Origin: BP-464 sp963825415 | Lineage (GTDB): Bacteria; Actinomycetota; Thermoleophilia; Solirubrobacterales; Solirubrobacteraceae | Length of the DNA stretch: 64,000 nt | Assembly: GCA_963825415.1 (NCBI GenBank) | Contig: CAWGTD010000013.1 | Span: forward strand, 186,001 to 250,000 | Direction: 5' to 3' | Shown: piece after piece, positions 28,724-37,729 of the stretch | Layout: each line of letters starts with the position of its first letter | How positions within the stretch are numbered: the stretch's first letter is position 1 | The notes under the pieces: model-generated | Seen by the model: only the letters and a program-made list of their open reading frames with translations | Told to the model about the DNA's origin: nothing | Databases searched by the model: none | Program-made: the position numbers and the translations under genes

Positions 28724-29440
28724 TCAGCGCGTGGCGCTCCACGCGCCGAGCGCGCACATCGTCAGCCCCGCGAGCCCCGGCCCGCGAAACAGCCCGCCGC
28801 GCGCGACCCGCTCGAACCCCGCCGCGTCGAGCCACGCCCGCAGGCACGCCACGTTGGCCGCCCACCAGTTGAAGTCGGTGGCGGTGGCCTGGAAGCGCGC
28901 CGCCGGGCGCCGCGGGGCGAGCAACGAGGTGATCGGGTCGACCGGCTCGAGCAGCGTCAGCCGCCCGCCCGGTGCCAGCACGCCGCGCACCCGCTCCAAT
29001 GCGAGCACCGGGTCGCGCAGGTGCAACAGCAGGGCGCCGACGAACGCGAAGTCGACCGGGCCGCCGATCGCGTCGGCGTCGAGGTCGTAGACGCTGACCT
29101 CCACGCGGCGCACCGCCGAGCCCAGCGCCTCGGCGGCGATCCGAAAGCCCCGCCCCAGCTCGACGTTCAGCTCGACCGCCGCGGCCTCGAGCCGCTCCCG
29201 GTTGGCCGGCGGCCACTCGGCCGCGTCCAGGCGCGGGACGTCGGTCGCCACCACCTCGGCGCCGCGACGCTCCAGCTCGAACGCCCAGAAGCCGTCGAAC
29301 GTGCCGACGTCGAGCGCGCGCCGCCCCGCCAGCGACGCAGGAAGCACCGCCGGCGCGATCGCGCGCAGATCCACATGCCCCGCCGTGACCTCGCCCGGCG
29401 CCAGCTCGATCGAGTGATACCAGTGGGGGTTCTCCCCCAC
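28724..29440 (-). CDS. SAM-dependent methyltransferase, CmoB/DUF1698-like
   Basis: About 238 residues from the GTG at 29440. N-terminal PHWYHSIELAPGEVTAGHVD, then motif I ALDVGTFDGFWAFELERRGA and VVATDVPRLD, and FVGALLLHLRDPVLALERV as motif IV. This resembles the methyltransferase fold of CmoB-like proteins and has two relatives in the window (33139-33894 and 58251-59063). Substrate unknown. The start codon lies inside a perfect 9-base-pair hairpin (29421-29442). Confidence 0.82.
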   Translation of the reverse strand: MGENPHWYHSIELAPGEVTAGHVDLRAIAPAVLPASLAGRRALDVGTFDGFWAFELERRGAEVVATDVPRLDAAEWPPANRERLEAAAVELNVELGRGFRIAAEALGSAVRRVEVSVYDLDADAIGGPVDFAFVGALLLHLRDPVLALERVRGVLAPGGRLTLLEPVDPITSLLAPRRPAARFQATATDFNWWAANVACLRAWLDAAGFERVARGGLFRGPGLAGLTMCALGAWSATR

Positions 29441-29442
29441 TG
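29421..29442 (-). promoter_or_regulatory. Hairpin enclosing the methyltransferase start codon
   Basis: CAGTGGGGG (29421-29429) and CCCCCACTG (29434-29442) pair perfectly around a 4-base loop. On the transcript the GTG start at 29440 lies within the stem, so folding could hide it from the ribosome. Part of the stem encodes GENPHW, so coding constraint may explain it. Confidence 0.45.
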
Positions 29443-29451
29443 CCGGCCCGC

Positions 29452-29724
29452 TCAGAGCTCGAGCGCCTCGTTGCCGCGCCGCGCGCCCTCGGCGTACATC
29501 ACCGCGATGCCGAGCAGCGCGCCCGGGATGGCGTCCAGCGCCGTGGCCAGGTGCGTGTCGTTCTGGCCCGGAACCACGAGGCCGTTGATCGCGAGCGCGA
29601 CGACGAACGCCCCGACGATCGCGCCGATCAGCGCGCCCACGATGCCGCCCCAGAACTTGTCGGGCATGAACACCGTGAAGTGCCAGATCGCGAGCCCCAT
29701 CATGATCCACGCCAACGCGCCCAT
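29452..29724 (-). CDS. Small membrane protein, GlsB/YeaQ-like
   Basis: 90 residues with three hydrophobic stretches: ALAWIMMGLAIWHFTVF, GGIVGALIGAIVGAFVVALAI and IPGALLGIAVMYA. The central glycine-rich G-x-x-G-A segment resembles the transglycosylase-associated/YeaQ family, but the N-terminal helix differs, so the family call is tentative. It overlaps the secDF stop (TGATG), so it is made with the protein-export component. Function unknown. Confidence 0.75.
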   Translation of the reverse strand: MGALAWIMMGLAIWHFTVFMPDKFWGGIVGALIGAIVGAFVVALAINGLVVPGQNDTHLATALDAIPGALLGIAVMYAEGARRGNEALEL

Positions 29725-32625
29725 CAGCGGCTCCTCCCGTGGCGCTTGTTGCGCGGCTTCTTCGGCTTGTCGCGCTTGGGCTCGCGCGGCATCACGACAT
29801 CCTCCGGAGAGAGATCACGGCTCGGATCGAGCTTCGGAGCGGGCTTGCCTTCGGGGCCCTCGCGCACCACGGTCGCGGTCGGCGTCTCGCCGTGCAGGTC
29901 GGCCACCATCTCGTCGAACTCGGCCCGCGAGACCTGCCGGTCGGGCGTCTCGGGCTCGGTCAGCCGCCGGGTGCGGCGCTTGCTCTCGGGCGGCGCCACG
30001 TCGACCGGTGCGCCGCCCACCGGCGTGGCGTAGGCGGGCACCATGCCGCCGGCCAGCTGGGCGATCCGCTTGCGCCGCTGGATGTAGACGTGCTCGCGCT
30101 CCTTCCAGTGCGTGAGCACCGGCGAGGCGATGAAGATCGACGAGTACGCACCGGAGACCACGCCGACCATCAGAGCGAAGGCGAAGTCGCGCAGGGTCTC
30201 GCCGCCGAACACCAGCAGCGCGATGATCGGCAGCAGCGTGCAGAACGAGGTCGCCAGCGACCGGGTGAGGACCTCGCTCATCGAGCGGTTGACGATCTGC
30301 GTGAACGCCGCACGCGGCATCCGCGGCACGTTCTCGCGCACGCGGTCGAACACGATGATCGTGTCGTAGAGCGAGTAACCCAAGATGGTCAAGAGCGCCG
30401 CGACCGTCGACGTCGTCACCTCCCGGTCGAGCAGCGAGTAGACACCGGCGGTGATCAGCACGTCGTGCATCAACGCGATCAGCACCGGCACCGCGTACTT
30501 CCACTCGAAACGCAGCGCGATGTACGCGCTGATCACGAGCAGCGAAGCGATGATCGCGATGATCGCGCTCTTGGCGACGGTGTTGCCGAACGTCGGGCCG
30601 ATCGAGGTCGTGTCCGGCGGGCGGGCGAGGCCGTACTTCGAGTCCAGCGCGGAGTTGATCTGCGACACCTGGTCGGGCTTCAGCGTCGGCGTGGAGATCT
30701 GGAACGTGTTGCCGCCCAGGCCCTTCTCCTCGACGCGCTGGATCTTCGCGTCGCCCTGACCGTTGGCGGACATGACGTCGCGCACGCCCGCCTCGTCGAC
30801 GGTCTTCGTCAGCGTCGCCTTGATCCGTGTGCCGGACTCGAAGTCGATGCCGAAGTTCAGGCCCTTGTCGCCGATCGCGAACGCGCCGACGAGCAGGATC
30901 AGCCCGGACATCGAGAAGAACCACTTCGACGCGCCCATGAAGTCGTAGTTCCAGCGCCGCTTCTGCGCCCCGGCGCCCAGCGCGGTCGGGTGGGAGATCA
31001 TCCGCGAGCGCCCCATCGTGCCCAGCACGGCCTGCGTGGCGAGCACCGCGGTGAACAGCGACGTCAGCGTGCCGATGCCCAGCACGAACGCGAAGCCCTT
31101 CACGCCTGCTGTGGCGAGGATGAAGAGGATGAACGCCGTCATGAACGTGACGACGTTGGCGTCGATGATCGCGCTGATGCCGCGCTTGTAGCCCTGGGCG
31201 ATGCCGGCCGCGACCGATCTACCCCCGCGGATCTCCTCCTTGACACGTTCGAAGATGACGATGTTCGCGTCGGCCGCGACGCCGATCGTGAGGATCAGGC
31301 CCGCGATGCCCGGCAGCGTCAGCGTGATCGGGATCAGCTTGATCAGCGCGAAGAAGTAGATCCCGTAGACCACCAGCGCGCCGACGGCGATGATGCCGAG
31401 CACGCGGTAGAAGAGCAGCAGGAAGAGGCAGACGATGATGAAGCCGGCGATGCCCGCCTTCAGGCCCTGGTCCAATGCCTGCTGACCCAGCGTCGCCGAC
31501 ACCTGCGACGCGCTGATCAGCTCGAGCTTGATCGGCAGCGCGCCGGTCTTCAGCAGGTTCGCCAGCCGCTGAGCGGTGGAGATCGTGAAGCCGCCCTCGA
31601 TCTGCGAGCCGTTGGCGCCGTCGATGCCGTCGGGGTTCTGCTGGAAGTCGATGTACGGGACCGAGATCAGCTCGTTGTCGAGCACGACCGCGAAGTGCTG
31701 GAAGGCGGCCGTCGCCGGCTGGCCGGGGATCTGGTTGGACTGGCCGCGCTGCGCGATGGCGCGCGTGACGGTCTGCCAGGTCTTGCGCCCCTTGCTTGGT
31801 GAACTCGAAGGTGACGATCGGCGCGTTGGTGCCACCGGTCCCGCTGTCGAAGTTCTGCTCGGGGTTCTTGATGTCGGTCCCGCGCAGCGCGAAGTGGTCG
31901 TTCATGACGAACCACGCGGCCTTGTTGGCGTCCTTCGGCTTGTCCTTCGTGTCGTACTCGGCCTCGATGACCACGACGCCGGGCTTGACGATGCGGATGC
32001 TCTGGTCGGCCGTCGGCGCCTTCTCGCGCGACTCGGAGAAGAGGTCGGCCTCGCGCTCCTCCGGCCCGCGCAGCACCCGCTTGGCCTTGTCGTCGACCAG
32101 GTAGTAGTAGGGCGCGTCGTGCGACGTGTTCTGGCTGGCCTTCTCCGGGCAGCGCGCCGCCCGTACGACCGCGCCGTAGTACGGAAGGCCGGCGGCCGGG
32201 TTGCCCGCGGACTGGCCACCGGTGACGTTGGCGTCGGTCGGGTTGGCCTTGCAGTCCGGCCCGAGGACGTTCGGCTCCCAGTCGTAGAAGTACATCTGGG
32301 CCGTCGTGCCGACCTGGTCGATCGCCCGCTGCTGGTTCTTGACGTCGGGCAGGCTGACGATGATCTGGTCGGAGCCCGAGCGCTGGATCTCCGGCTCGGC
32401 CACACCGAGCTGGTCGACGCGCTCGCGCATGATGTCCAGCGAGCGCTGGATCGCGTCGCCGGTCACCTGCGAGAACTTCGTCGGCTTGGCCTGGTAGACG
32501 AGCTCGACGCCGCCCTTCAGGTCAAGACCCTGGCGCGTCTTCTTGGTGGCGACGACCGCGGCCGAGCCGGCGAGCAGGCCGGCGACCAGCAGAAGGATGA
32601 AGAGGTTGCGCCGGCGGTCGGTCAT
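29724..32625 (-). CDS. secDF: Fused protein-export membrane protein SecDF (one frame break)
   Basis: Uses the proton gradient to help Sec substrates leave the translocon. Corrected length 966 residues. SecD half: starts MTDRRRNLFILLLVAGLLAG, QGLDLKGGVELVYQ, large periplasmic domain, TM block with LTLPGIAGLILTIGVAADANI. SecF half continues in the same frame: GLNFGIDFESGTRIKATLT, then ALRFEWKYAVPVLIALMHDV and ILGYSLYDTIIVFDRVREN. A basic cytosolic tail (KRDKPKKPRNKRHGRSR) ends it. One extra G near 31786-31790 breaks the SecD periplasmic region at FTKQGRKTWQT. Confidence 0.94.
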
Positions 32626-32643
32626 GAAATGGCTGCGGGCAGG

Positions 32644-33093
32644 TTACTTGGCGGGGGTCAGCACGAGGAGCAGCCCACCGTCGTCGTCGTAGGCCGGGAA
32701 GAGGTCCGCGGTGGCCTGCGCCGGGAAGTCTCCTTCGGCGTTGACCTCGACCTCCTTGCCGAGCTGACGTACACCCCATTCGAGCGCCGTGGCCACATGG
32801 TCCTCGTCGTTCGCGAAGCGCAGCCCGAGTACCTCCTTGACGGGCCGGCCGACGACACGCTCGTCCTTCAGGCCGGTCAGCTCGAAGGCGCCCTTGCCGG
32901 TTCCGATCAGCCGCCCATCGCTGTCGCACACGAAAAACGCGGCGTCGGGCGCCGGGTAGTAGTCGTCGAGCAGCTCGAAGAGGAAGGCGAACCCACAGCG
33001 CGTGCAGGCCTTGGCCGCGCGGCTGAAACCCGCGGTCCGTTCGCTCTGGGTCGAGCGGTGACCGCAGTTCGGGCAGATGAAGAGGTGGGCCAT
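32644..33093 (-). CDS. Zinc-ribbon plus PAS-like domain protein
   Basis: 149 residues. The N-terminus carries a four-cysteine ribbon, CPNCGHRS at residues 7-14 and CTRCGFAF at about 30-37; then FELLDDYYPAPDAAFFVCDSD and GRLIGTGKGAFELTGLKDERVVGRPVKEVL, which read as a PAS core. No output domain is present. It lies 18 bases upstream of secDF on the same strand. PAS domains bind small ligands or partners; a sensory or scaffold role is possible but unproven. Confidence 0.75.
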   Translation of the reverse strand: MAHLFICPNCGHRSTQSERTAGFSRAAKACTRCGFAFLFELLDDYYPAPDAAFFVCDSDGRLIGTGKGAFELTGLKDERVVGRPVKEVLGLRFANDEDHVATALEWGVRQLGKEVEVNAEGDFPAQATADLFPAYDDDGGLLLVLTPAK

Positions 33094-33138
33094 CGGCTCC
33101 CAAAGGGTAGAGGGCGCCGCCCCCGAGCCAGCGGCGCT

Positions 33139-33894
33139 TCAGCGGCAGAGCGTGGCTGCCGAGGGCACGCCCGTCCAGCGCGTGAGCGCCCAGAACGCCA
33201 GCCAGCCCGGCGTGATGTCGGCGCTCCACGGCGGCCGCCCAGGCCGCCGCCGCGTACCGCGGCCGAACGGCTGGAAGAGCGGGAACCGGCTCTCGACGAT
33301 CGAGAACCCCGTCGCCTCGAGCAGGCGGCGGTGCGCGCGCAGGTTGGGCGTCCACCAGCGCGGGTCGTGGCCGGTCCCGAGCTGCGCCGCCGCGGTGAAC
33401 GGGCGCGTCAGCGTCAGCGACATCGCGATCGTCTCGAGGCACAAAAAGGCGCCCCCGGTCACGCTGCGGACGTTGCGCAGCACGCGCGCCGGATCGCTGA
33501 CGTGCAGCAGGATGTTGCCCATGAACACGAAGTCGTAGGTGCCGTCGACGGTCTCCGGGGAGACGTCGTAGACGTCGAGGTCGAGCCGGCGGACCTCGAG
33601 CCCGGTCGCCGCGCCGACGGCCTCGAAGCGCGCACGCGCCCCGGTGCTACCGCTGACGGGCCGCTCGCCCTGCCAGTCCTGCGCGGCCGGGTCGTCGAGG
33701 TCGACGCTCGTCACGTCGCCGCCTCTCCGCGCCATCTCGTAGGCGAAGAAGCCGTCCGCCGAGGCGAGGTCGAGACAGCGCCTGCCGGCGAGCGACGACG
33801 GCATCGGCAGCTTGCCCACCAGCGAGCGATGGTCGAACAGCCCGCGCGTCGCGGTGCCGTCCGGCAGGTCGAACGTGTGGTACCAGACCTCGAT
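33139..33894 (-). CDS. SAM-dependent methyltransferase, CmoB/DUF1698-like
   Basis: About 251 residues. Starts near IEVWYHTFDLPDGTATRGLFD, with motif I CLDLASADGFFAYEMARRGG, TSVDLDDPAAQDW, and FVFMGNILLHVSDPARVLRNV. Paralogue of the genes at 28724 and 58251. No ATG or GTG exists at the proper place; the frame enters right after the ruvB stop, where ATC at 33894 is the nearest candidate, so the start is uncertain and a base error is possible. Substrate unknown. Confidence 0.75.
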   Translation of the reverse strand: MEVWYHTFDLPDGTATRGLFDHRSLVGKLPMPSSLAGRRCLDLASADGFFAYEMARRGGDVTSVDLDDPAAQDWQGERPVSGSTGARARFEAVGAATGLEVRRLDLDVYDVSPETVDGTYDFVFMGNILLHVSDPARVLRNVRSVTGGAFLCLETIAMSLTLTRPFTAAAQLGTGHDPRWWTPNLRAHRRLLEATGFSIVESRFPLFQPFGRGTRRRPGRPPWSADITPGWLAFWALTRWTGVPSAATLCR

Positions 33895-33895
33895 G

Positions 33896-34909
33896 TCAGA
33901 AGAGCCGGATATCGGCCGGTGCCTCGAGCCCGAGGTGGGCGTAGGCCGCCTCGGTGGCGCAGCGCCCGCGGGGCGTGCGCTTGAGCAGCCCCTGCTGGAG
34001 CAGGTAGGGCTCGTAGACGTCCTCGATCGTGTCGGCCTCCTCCCCCACGGCGACCGCCAGCGTCGAGAGCCCGACCGGCCCGCCGCCGAAGCGCACGCAG
34101 ATCGCCTCGAGCAGGTCGCGGTCCAGCGGGTCAAGGCCCGCGGCGTCGATGCCGAGCATGTCCAGCGCCGCGTCGGCGGCCTCGGCGGTGACCACGCCGG
34201 TGCCGCGCACCTCGGCGTAGTCGCGCACGCGCTTGAGCAGGCGGTTGGCCACGCGCGGGGTGCCGCGGCTGCGCTCGGCGAGCGCGCGGGCGCCCGCGGG
34301 GTCCAGCGTGACGTCGAGGATCGCCGCGGAACGCGTGACGATCTCGGCGAGGTCGTCGGCGCCGTAGGGCTCCAGGCGGTGCTGGATGCCGAAGCGGTCG
34401 CGCAGCGGCGTCGTGAGCAGGCCCGCCCGGGTCGTGGCGCCCACCAGCGTGAACGGCGGCAGCTCCAGCGTGACGACGCGCGCGCCCGCCCCCTGGCCGA
34501 CGGTGATCGGCAGCCGCCGGTCCTCCATCGCCGGGTAGAAGGTCTCCTCCAGCGCGCGCGGCAGGCGGTGGACCTCGTCGACGAAGAAGACGCTGCGCGG
34601 CTCCAGCGCGGTGAGGAACGCGGCGACGTCGCCCTTGCGCTCCAGCGCCGGGCCGGCGGTCTGGATGAACGGCACGTCGAGCTCGTGGGCCAGGATCTGG
34701 GCGAGCGAGGTCTTGCCGAGCCCGGGCGGGCCGGCGAGCAGGACGTGGTCCAGCGCCTCGCCGCGCGCGGACGCGGCCTCGATCGACACCGAGAGCTGCT
34801 CGCGCAGCGCGGGCTGGCCGACGAAGTCCTCCAGCCGCCGCGGCCGCAGCGAGCGGTCGAGGTCCTCGTCGACGAGCAGCGCGCCGGGGGTCTGAATGCG
34901 CTCGCTCAT
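33896..34909 (-). CDS. ruvB: Holliday junction branch-migration ATPase RuvB
   Basis: 337 residues. AAA+ motor that drives junction migration with RuvA: RRLEDFVGQPALREQL, Walker A AGPPGLGKTSLAQI near residues 59-72, Walker B FFVDEVHRLP near 108-117, sensor VGATTRAGLL, and the C-terminal winged-helix segment LLQQGLLKRTPRGR. The start overlaps the ruvA stop (ATGA at 34906-34909). Last of ruvC-ruvA-ruvB. Confidence 0.97.
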   Translation of the reverse strand: MSERIQTPGALLVDEDLDRSLRPRRLEDFVGQPALREQLSVSIEAASARGEALDHVLLAGPPGLGKTSLAQILAHELDVPFIQTAGPALERKGDVAAFLTALEPRSVFFVDEVHRLPRALEETFYPAMEDRRLPITVGQGAGARVVTLELPPFTLVGATTRAGLLTTPLRDRFGIQHRLEPYGADDLAEIVTRSAAILDVTLDPAGARALAERSRGTPRVANRLLKRVRDYAEVRGTGVVTAEAADAALDMLGIDAAGLDPLDRDLLEAICVRFGGGPVGLSTLAVAVGEEADTIEDVYEPYLLQQGLLKRTPRGRCATEAAYAHLGLEAPADIRLF

Positions 34910-35490
34910 GCGCGTGCGCCTCGCAGTGCGCTGGCCAGCAGGGCCTCGGGCGTGTCGCCCTCGGCGACGCTGAGCAGGCGGTCGGCCTCGCCGGGCTCGT
35001 AGCCCAGCTCGAGCAGGCCGGCGCGGGCGAGCTCGTGCGGCTCGTCGGAGCGCAGGACGCTGATGGCGCCGTCGTCGGGCAGGTCGACGCCCACCTTCTC
35101 GCGCAGCTCGCTGACGATCCGTTCGGCCAGGCGCTTGCCGACGCCGGGCGCGGCCTGCAGGCGCGCGACATCGCCGCCGGCGAGCGCGCGGATCAGCTCG
35201 CGCGGCGCGCCCCCGCCGAGCACGGCGACCGCGACCTTCGGCCCGACGCCCTGCACGCCGACCAGCAGCTCGAAGAGGTCGCGCTCCTCCTCGCTGGCGA
35301 AGCCGTAGAGCGCCATCGCGTCCTCGCGGACGACCATGTGGGAGAGCAGCGAGACCGACCCGCCGACCGGCGGGACGTGGCGCAGCGTCTCGGTCGAGAC
35401 GGCGAGCCGGTAGCCGACACCGCCGGCGGTCTCGACGACGACGTGATCGGCGCGCCGCACCGCCACCTCACCGGCGATCGACGCGATCAC
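34906..35490 (-). CDS. ruvA: Holliday junction DNA-binding protein RuvA
   Basis: 194 residues from GTG at 35490. Domain I is the OB fold (IASIAGEVAVRRADHVVVE, VGYRLAVSTET), domain II carries tandem helix-hairpin-helix motifs (LVGVQGVGPKVAVAVL and LQAAPGVGKRLAERIV), and a short domain III ends the protein for RuvB contact. GTGA overlap with ruvC upstream and ATGA with ruvB downstream. Confidence 0.96.
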   Translation of the reverse strand: MIASIAGEVAVRRADHVVVETAGGVGYRLAVSTETLRHVPPVGGSVSLLSHMVVREDAMALYGFASEEERDLFELLVGVQGVGPKVAVAVLGGGAPRELIRALAGGDVARLQAAPGVGKRLAERIVSELREKVGVDLPDDGAISVLRSDEPHELARAGLLELGYEPGEADRLLSVAEGDTPEALLASALRGARA

Positions 35491-35978
35491 GAAGCCACCG
35501 CCGCGGCGAGCGGCGCCCGGTTGGCGTGACAGATCGCGACCGCGAGCGCGTCGGCCGCGTGGTGGGGCTCGGGGGGCTCGGGCAGGGCGAGCAGCGCCTG
35601 CACCATGCGGCCGACCTGGTCCTTGGCGGCCCGGCCGTTGCCGCACACCGCGCCCTTGACCTGCTGGGGCGTGTAGCCCGCGCACGGGATCCCGGCCTGG
35701 CCGGCGGCGAGCATCACGACGCCGCGCGCCTGGCCGACCGCGAACGCGCTGCGGGCGTTCGCTCCGAAGTAGAGGTCCTCGAGCGCGACCGCGTCGGGCC
35801 GATGCTCGGCGAGCAGTGCGACGACGCGCGCGTGGATGGCGGTCAGGCGCCGCTCGGCCGACAGCCCCGGATGGGTGGCGATGACGCCGCCGTCGAGCGC
35901 CGCGAGGCGCCCGCGGGCATGGGCCACGACCCCGTACCCGGTGCTCGCGGTGCCGGGATCGATGCCGAGAACCACCAT
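35487..35978 (-). CDS. ruvC: Crossover junction endodeoxyribonuclease RuvC
   Basis: 163 residues. Resolves Holliday junctions by paired nicks. RNase-H-like fold with catalytic acids in VLGIDPGTASTGYG (near residue 6), VALEDLYFGANARSAFAVGQ and the C-terminal PHHAADALAVAICH. First gene of ruvCAB; no yebC directly upstream here, though yebC lies at 40180. Confidence 0.96.
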   Translation of the reverse strand: MVVLGIDPGTASTGYGVVAHARGRLAALDGGVIATHPGLSAERRLTAIHARVVALLAEHRPDAVALEDLYFGANARSAFAVGQARGVVMLAAGQAGIPCAGYTPQQVKGAVCGNGRAAKDQVGRMVQALLALPEPPEPHHAADALAVAICHANRAPLAAAVAS

Positions 35979-36028
35979 GCAGGCGGGATTCTCCGCGCGA
36001 GGCCGGACGCCTCCCGCCGCGCCGGAGA

Positions 36029-36883
36029 TCAGGGCGCCGGCGGGGGCGGCGGGCCGGTGCCCGCGACGGTCACGCGGACGCGCTGACCAGCCAGCGGTAG
36101 TCGGAATCGCCCGCGTTGCCGCAGTTGTCGGAGACCTTGCGCTGACGTCCCACGATCGTCGTCGGAGCCGGTCGGCGGGACGGTGCCGCGCTCTGGATCG
36201 AGGCGTCGGCTGAAGTCGATCGGCGGCCCGGGGGCGGCCCGAAGTGGAAGGTGTCCACGGCAGGAACCCGGTGATGACGTCGAATTCGGCGGCTCGTCGT
36301 CGATGAGCACGACAACGACCTGCGAGGCCCCCGAGCCCGCGCAGGTCGCGCTGTGGTCCCGTCGACGGTGGCGGTGAGCGATCAGCCACTCGCCGCGCCT
36401 GCTGGGAACGAACTGCGTGTCGCCGTCGAGACGCGAATGTCCGGGTCGGCGTCCGGTTCGTCGGTCTCCTGGGGCGGGTCGTGCGGCCCGTCCACGGCGA
36501 GCCGGCCGGACGTCGCCGTTCGCGCCGGGCGAGCCGTCGGCGCCGGCGGCGCCCTTGCCGCCGTTCGCGCCGTTGGGGCCGTTGGTTCCGTTGACGCCGT
36601 TGGCACCGTTGGCGCCCTGCGCGCCCGTCGGGCCCTGGGCGCCCTTCTGGCCCTTGGCGCCCTCGCCGCCCCCAGGGCCGGAGGCCGGGACCAGGGCGGA
36701 CGCGTCCTTGGAGCGCTTGTCGGCGTCCTGCGCGAGCTGGAGCGCCTTCGCGGCGTCCTTCGTGACGCTCGACTGGCGCGCCTTGCCCGAGCCGCCGAAC
36801 GCCGGCAGCGAGATCGCGGCCGCCAGCAGCAGCGCGGCGACGGCCGAGCCGATCAGCCCCATGCGGACGCGGCGCGAGCTCAT
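36029..36883 (-). CDS. Collagen-like secreted protein A (several frame breaks)
   Basis: N-terminal signal peptide (MSSRRVRMGLIGSAVAALLL AAAISLPAFGG region), a coiled helical stretch (KDAAKALQLAQDADKRS), then Gly-X-Y repeats such as GAKGQKGAQGPTGAQGANGA over about 50 residues. The C-terminal region changes frame several times: VVVVLIDDEPPN, DNCGNAGDSDYRWLV and the terminal VRVTVAGTGPPPPPAP are each readable but in different frames. Likely an exported filament or surface protein with a triple-helical stalk. First paralogue of three; overlaps the gene at 36880 (ATGA). Confidence 0.7.
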   Translation of the reverse strand: MSSRRVRMGLIGSAVAALLLAAAISLPAFGGSGKARQSSVTKDAAKALQLAQDADKRSKDASALVPASGPGGGEGAKGQKGAQGPTGAQGANGANGVNGTNGPNGANGGKGAAGADGSPGANGDVRPARRGRAARPAPGDRRTGRRPGHSRLDGDTQFVPSRRGEWLIAHRHRRRDHSATCAGSGASQVVVVLIDDEPPNSTSSPGSCRGHLPLRAAPGPPIDFSRRLDPERGTVPPTGSDDDRGTSAQGLRQLRQRGRFRLPLAGQRVRVTVAGTGPPPPPAP

Positions 36884-37729
36884 GGCGAACCCTCCTGGCT
36901 CAAGCCCACCACCGCGATGTCGACGTCGTCGACCTGGAGGTTGTCCGGGCCGGGGCTACACGTGTCGCCGGCCTCGAGATACAGCGAGCGCGGGGTGTCG
37001 GTGCCGGGCTCGAAGATCTGCGCCGGGCCGGGGTTGTTGTTGAACGGCGGGTGGAGCACCACGGGCTCCTGGTCCGGCACCGCCACCCCGGTCAGCAGGA
37101 TCGGCCCGGACGCCGAATCGAGGCGCAGGTTGAAGATCGCGGCGGGCGGGAAGCCGCCGGCTGCCGCTGGAGTCGCAGTTCGGGACGTCGGGGTCGCTGA
37201 GCGTGAGCGACGCGAAGACCATGTCGGTCTCGAACTCGCCCTGCGTCCACGAGGCGTCGTCCAGGGGAATCTCGACGAGGTTGGGCGAGGTGGCGGTTTC
37301 GGTGGGCGTCGGCGTGGTCGCCAGGACGGGCGTCGCCTTGCGCGGGATCCCGTCGAAGCCGGGCGCGCCGTCGGCGGCGTCATCGCCCGCGTCTCCGCCG
37401 GCACCGGGCGTACCGACCGTCCCGGAGCCGCCGTTGCCGGCGTTGCCGCCCGGCAGACCGCCCGCGCCGGCCTCGCCGGGGTTCCCGGGCTCGCCCTGGC
37501 CGCCCTGCGGTCCCGCGGGGCCCTTGCCGAAGCGCTCGGCGGCGCGCATCGCGCGCTTGGAGTCGACGTCGGCGGCCTTCGCCAGACCCAGCGCCTTCTT
37601 GACCTTCGAGGCCACGCTGGCGGCCGTGTAGGCGTGCGGGGCGCCGAGCGCCGGAAGCGCGATCGACGCGACGAAGACCGCCGCCGCCAGCGCGACCGCG
37701 ATCAGCGCGGGTCCGGGGCGGCGCCTCAT
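36880..37729 (-). CDS. Collagen-like secreted protein B (one frame break)
   Basis: About 282 residues after removing an extra base near 37160. Signal peptide (RRRPGPALIAVALAAAVFVA), helical VASKVKKALGLAKAADVDS, Gly-X-Y block beginning GPAGPQGGQGEPGNPGEAGA, then a beta-rich globular end with NLVEIPLDDASWTQ, ILLTGVAVPDQEPV, LYLEAGDTCSPGPDNLQVDD and the terminus VDIAVVGLSQEGSP. Two cysteines in the head could form a disulfide after export. Overlaps its neighbours by four bases on both sides. Confidence 0.78.

Noticed and set aside
29739..31802. Long plus-strand open frame of nearly 700 codons
   Set aside because: Mirror of secDF in a GC-rich frame; highly charged, Arg/Asp-rich and featureless.
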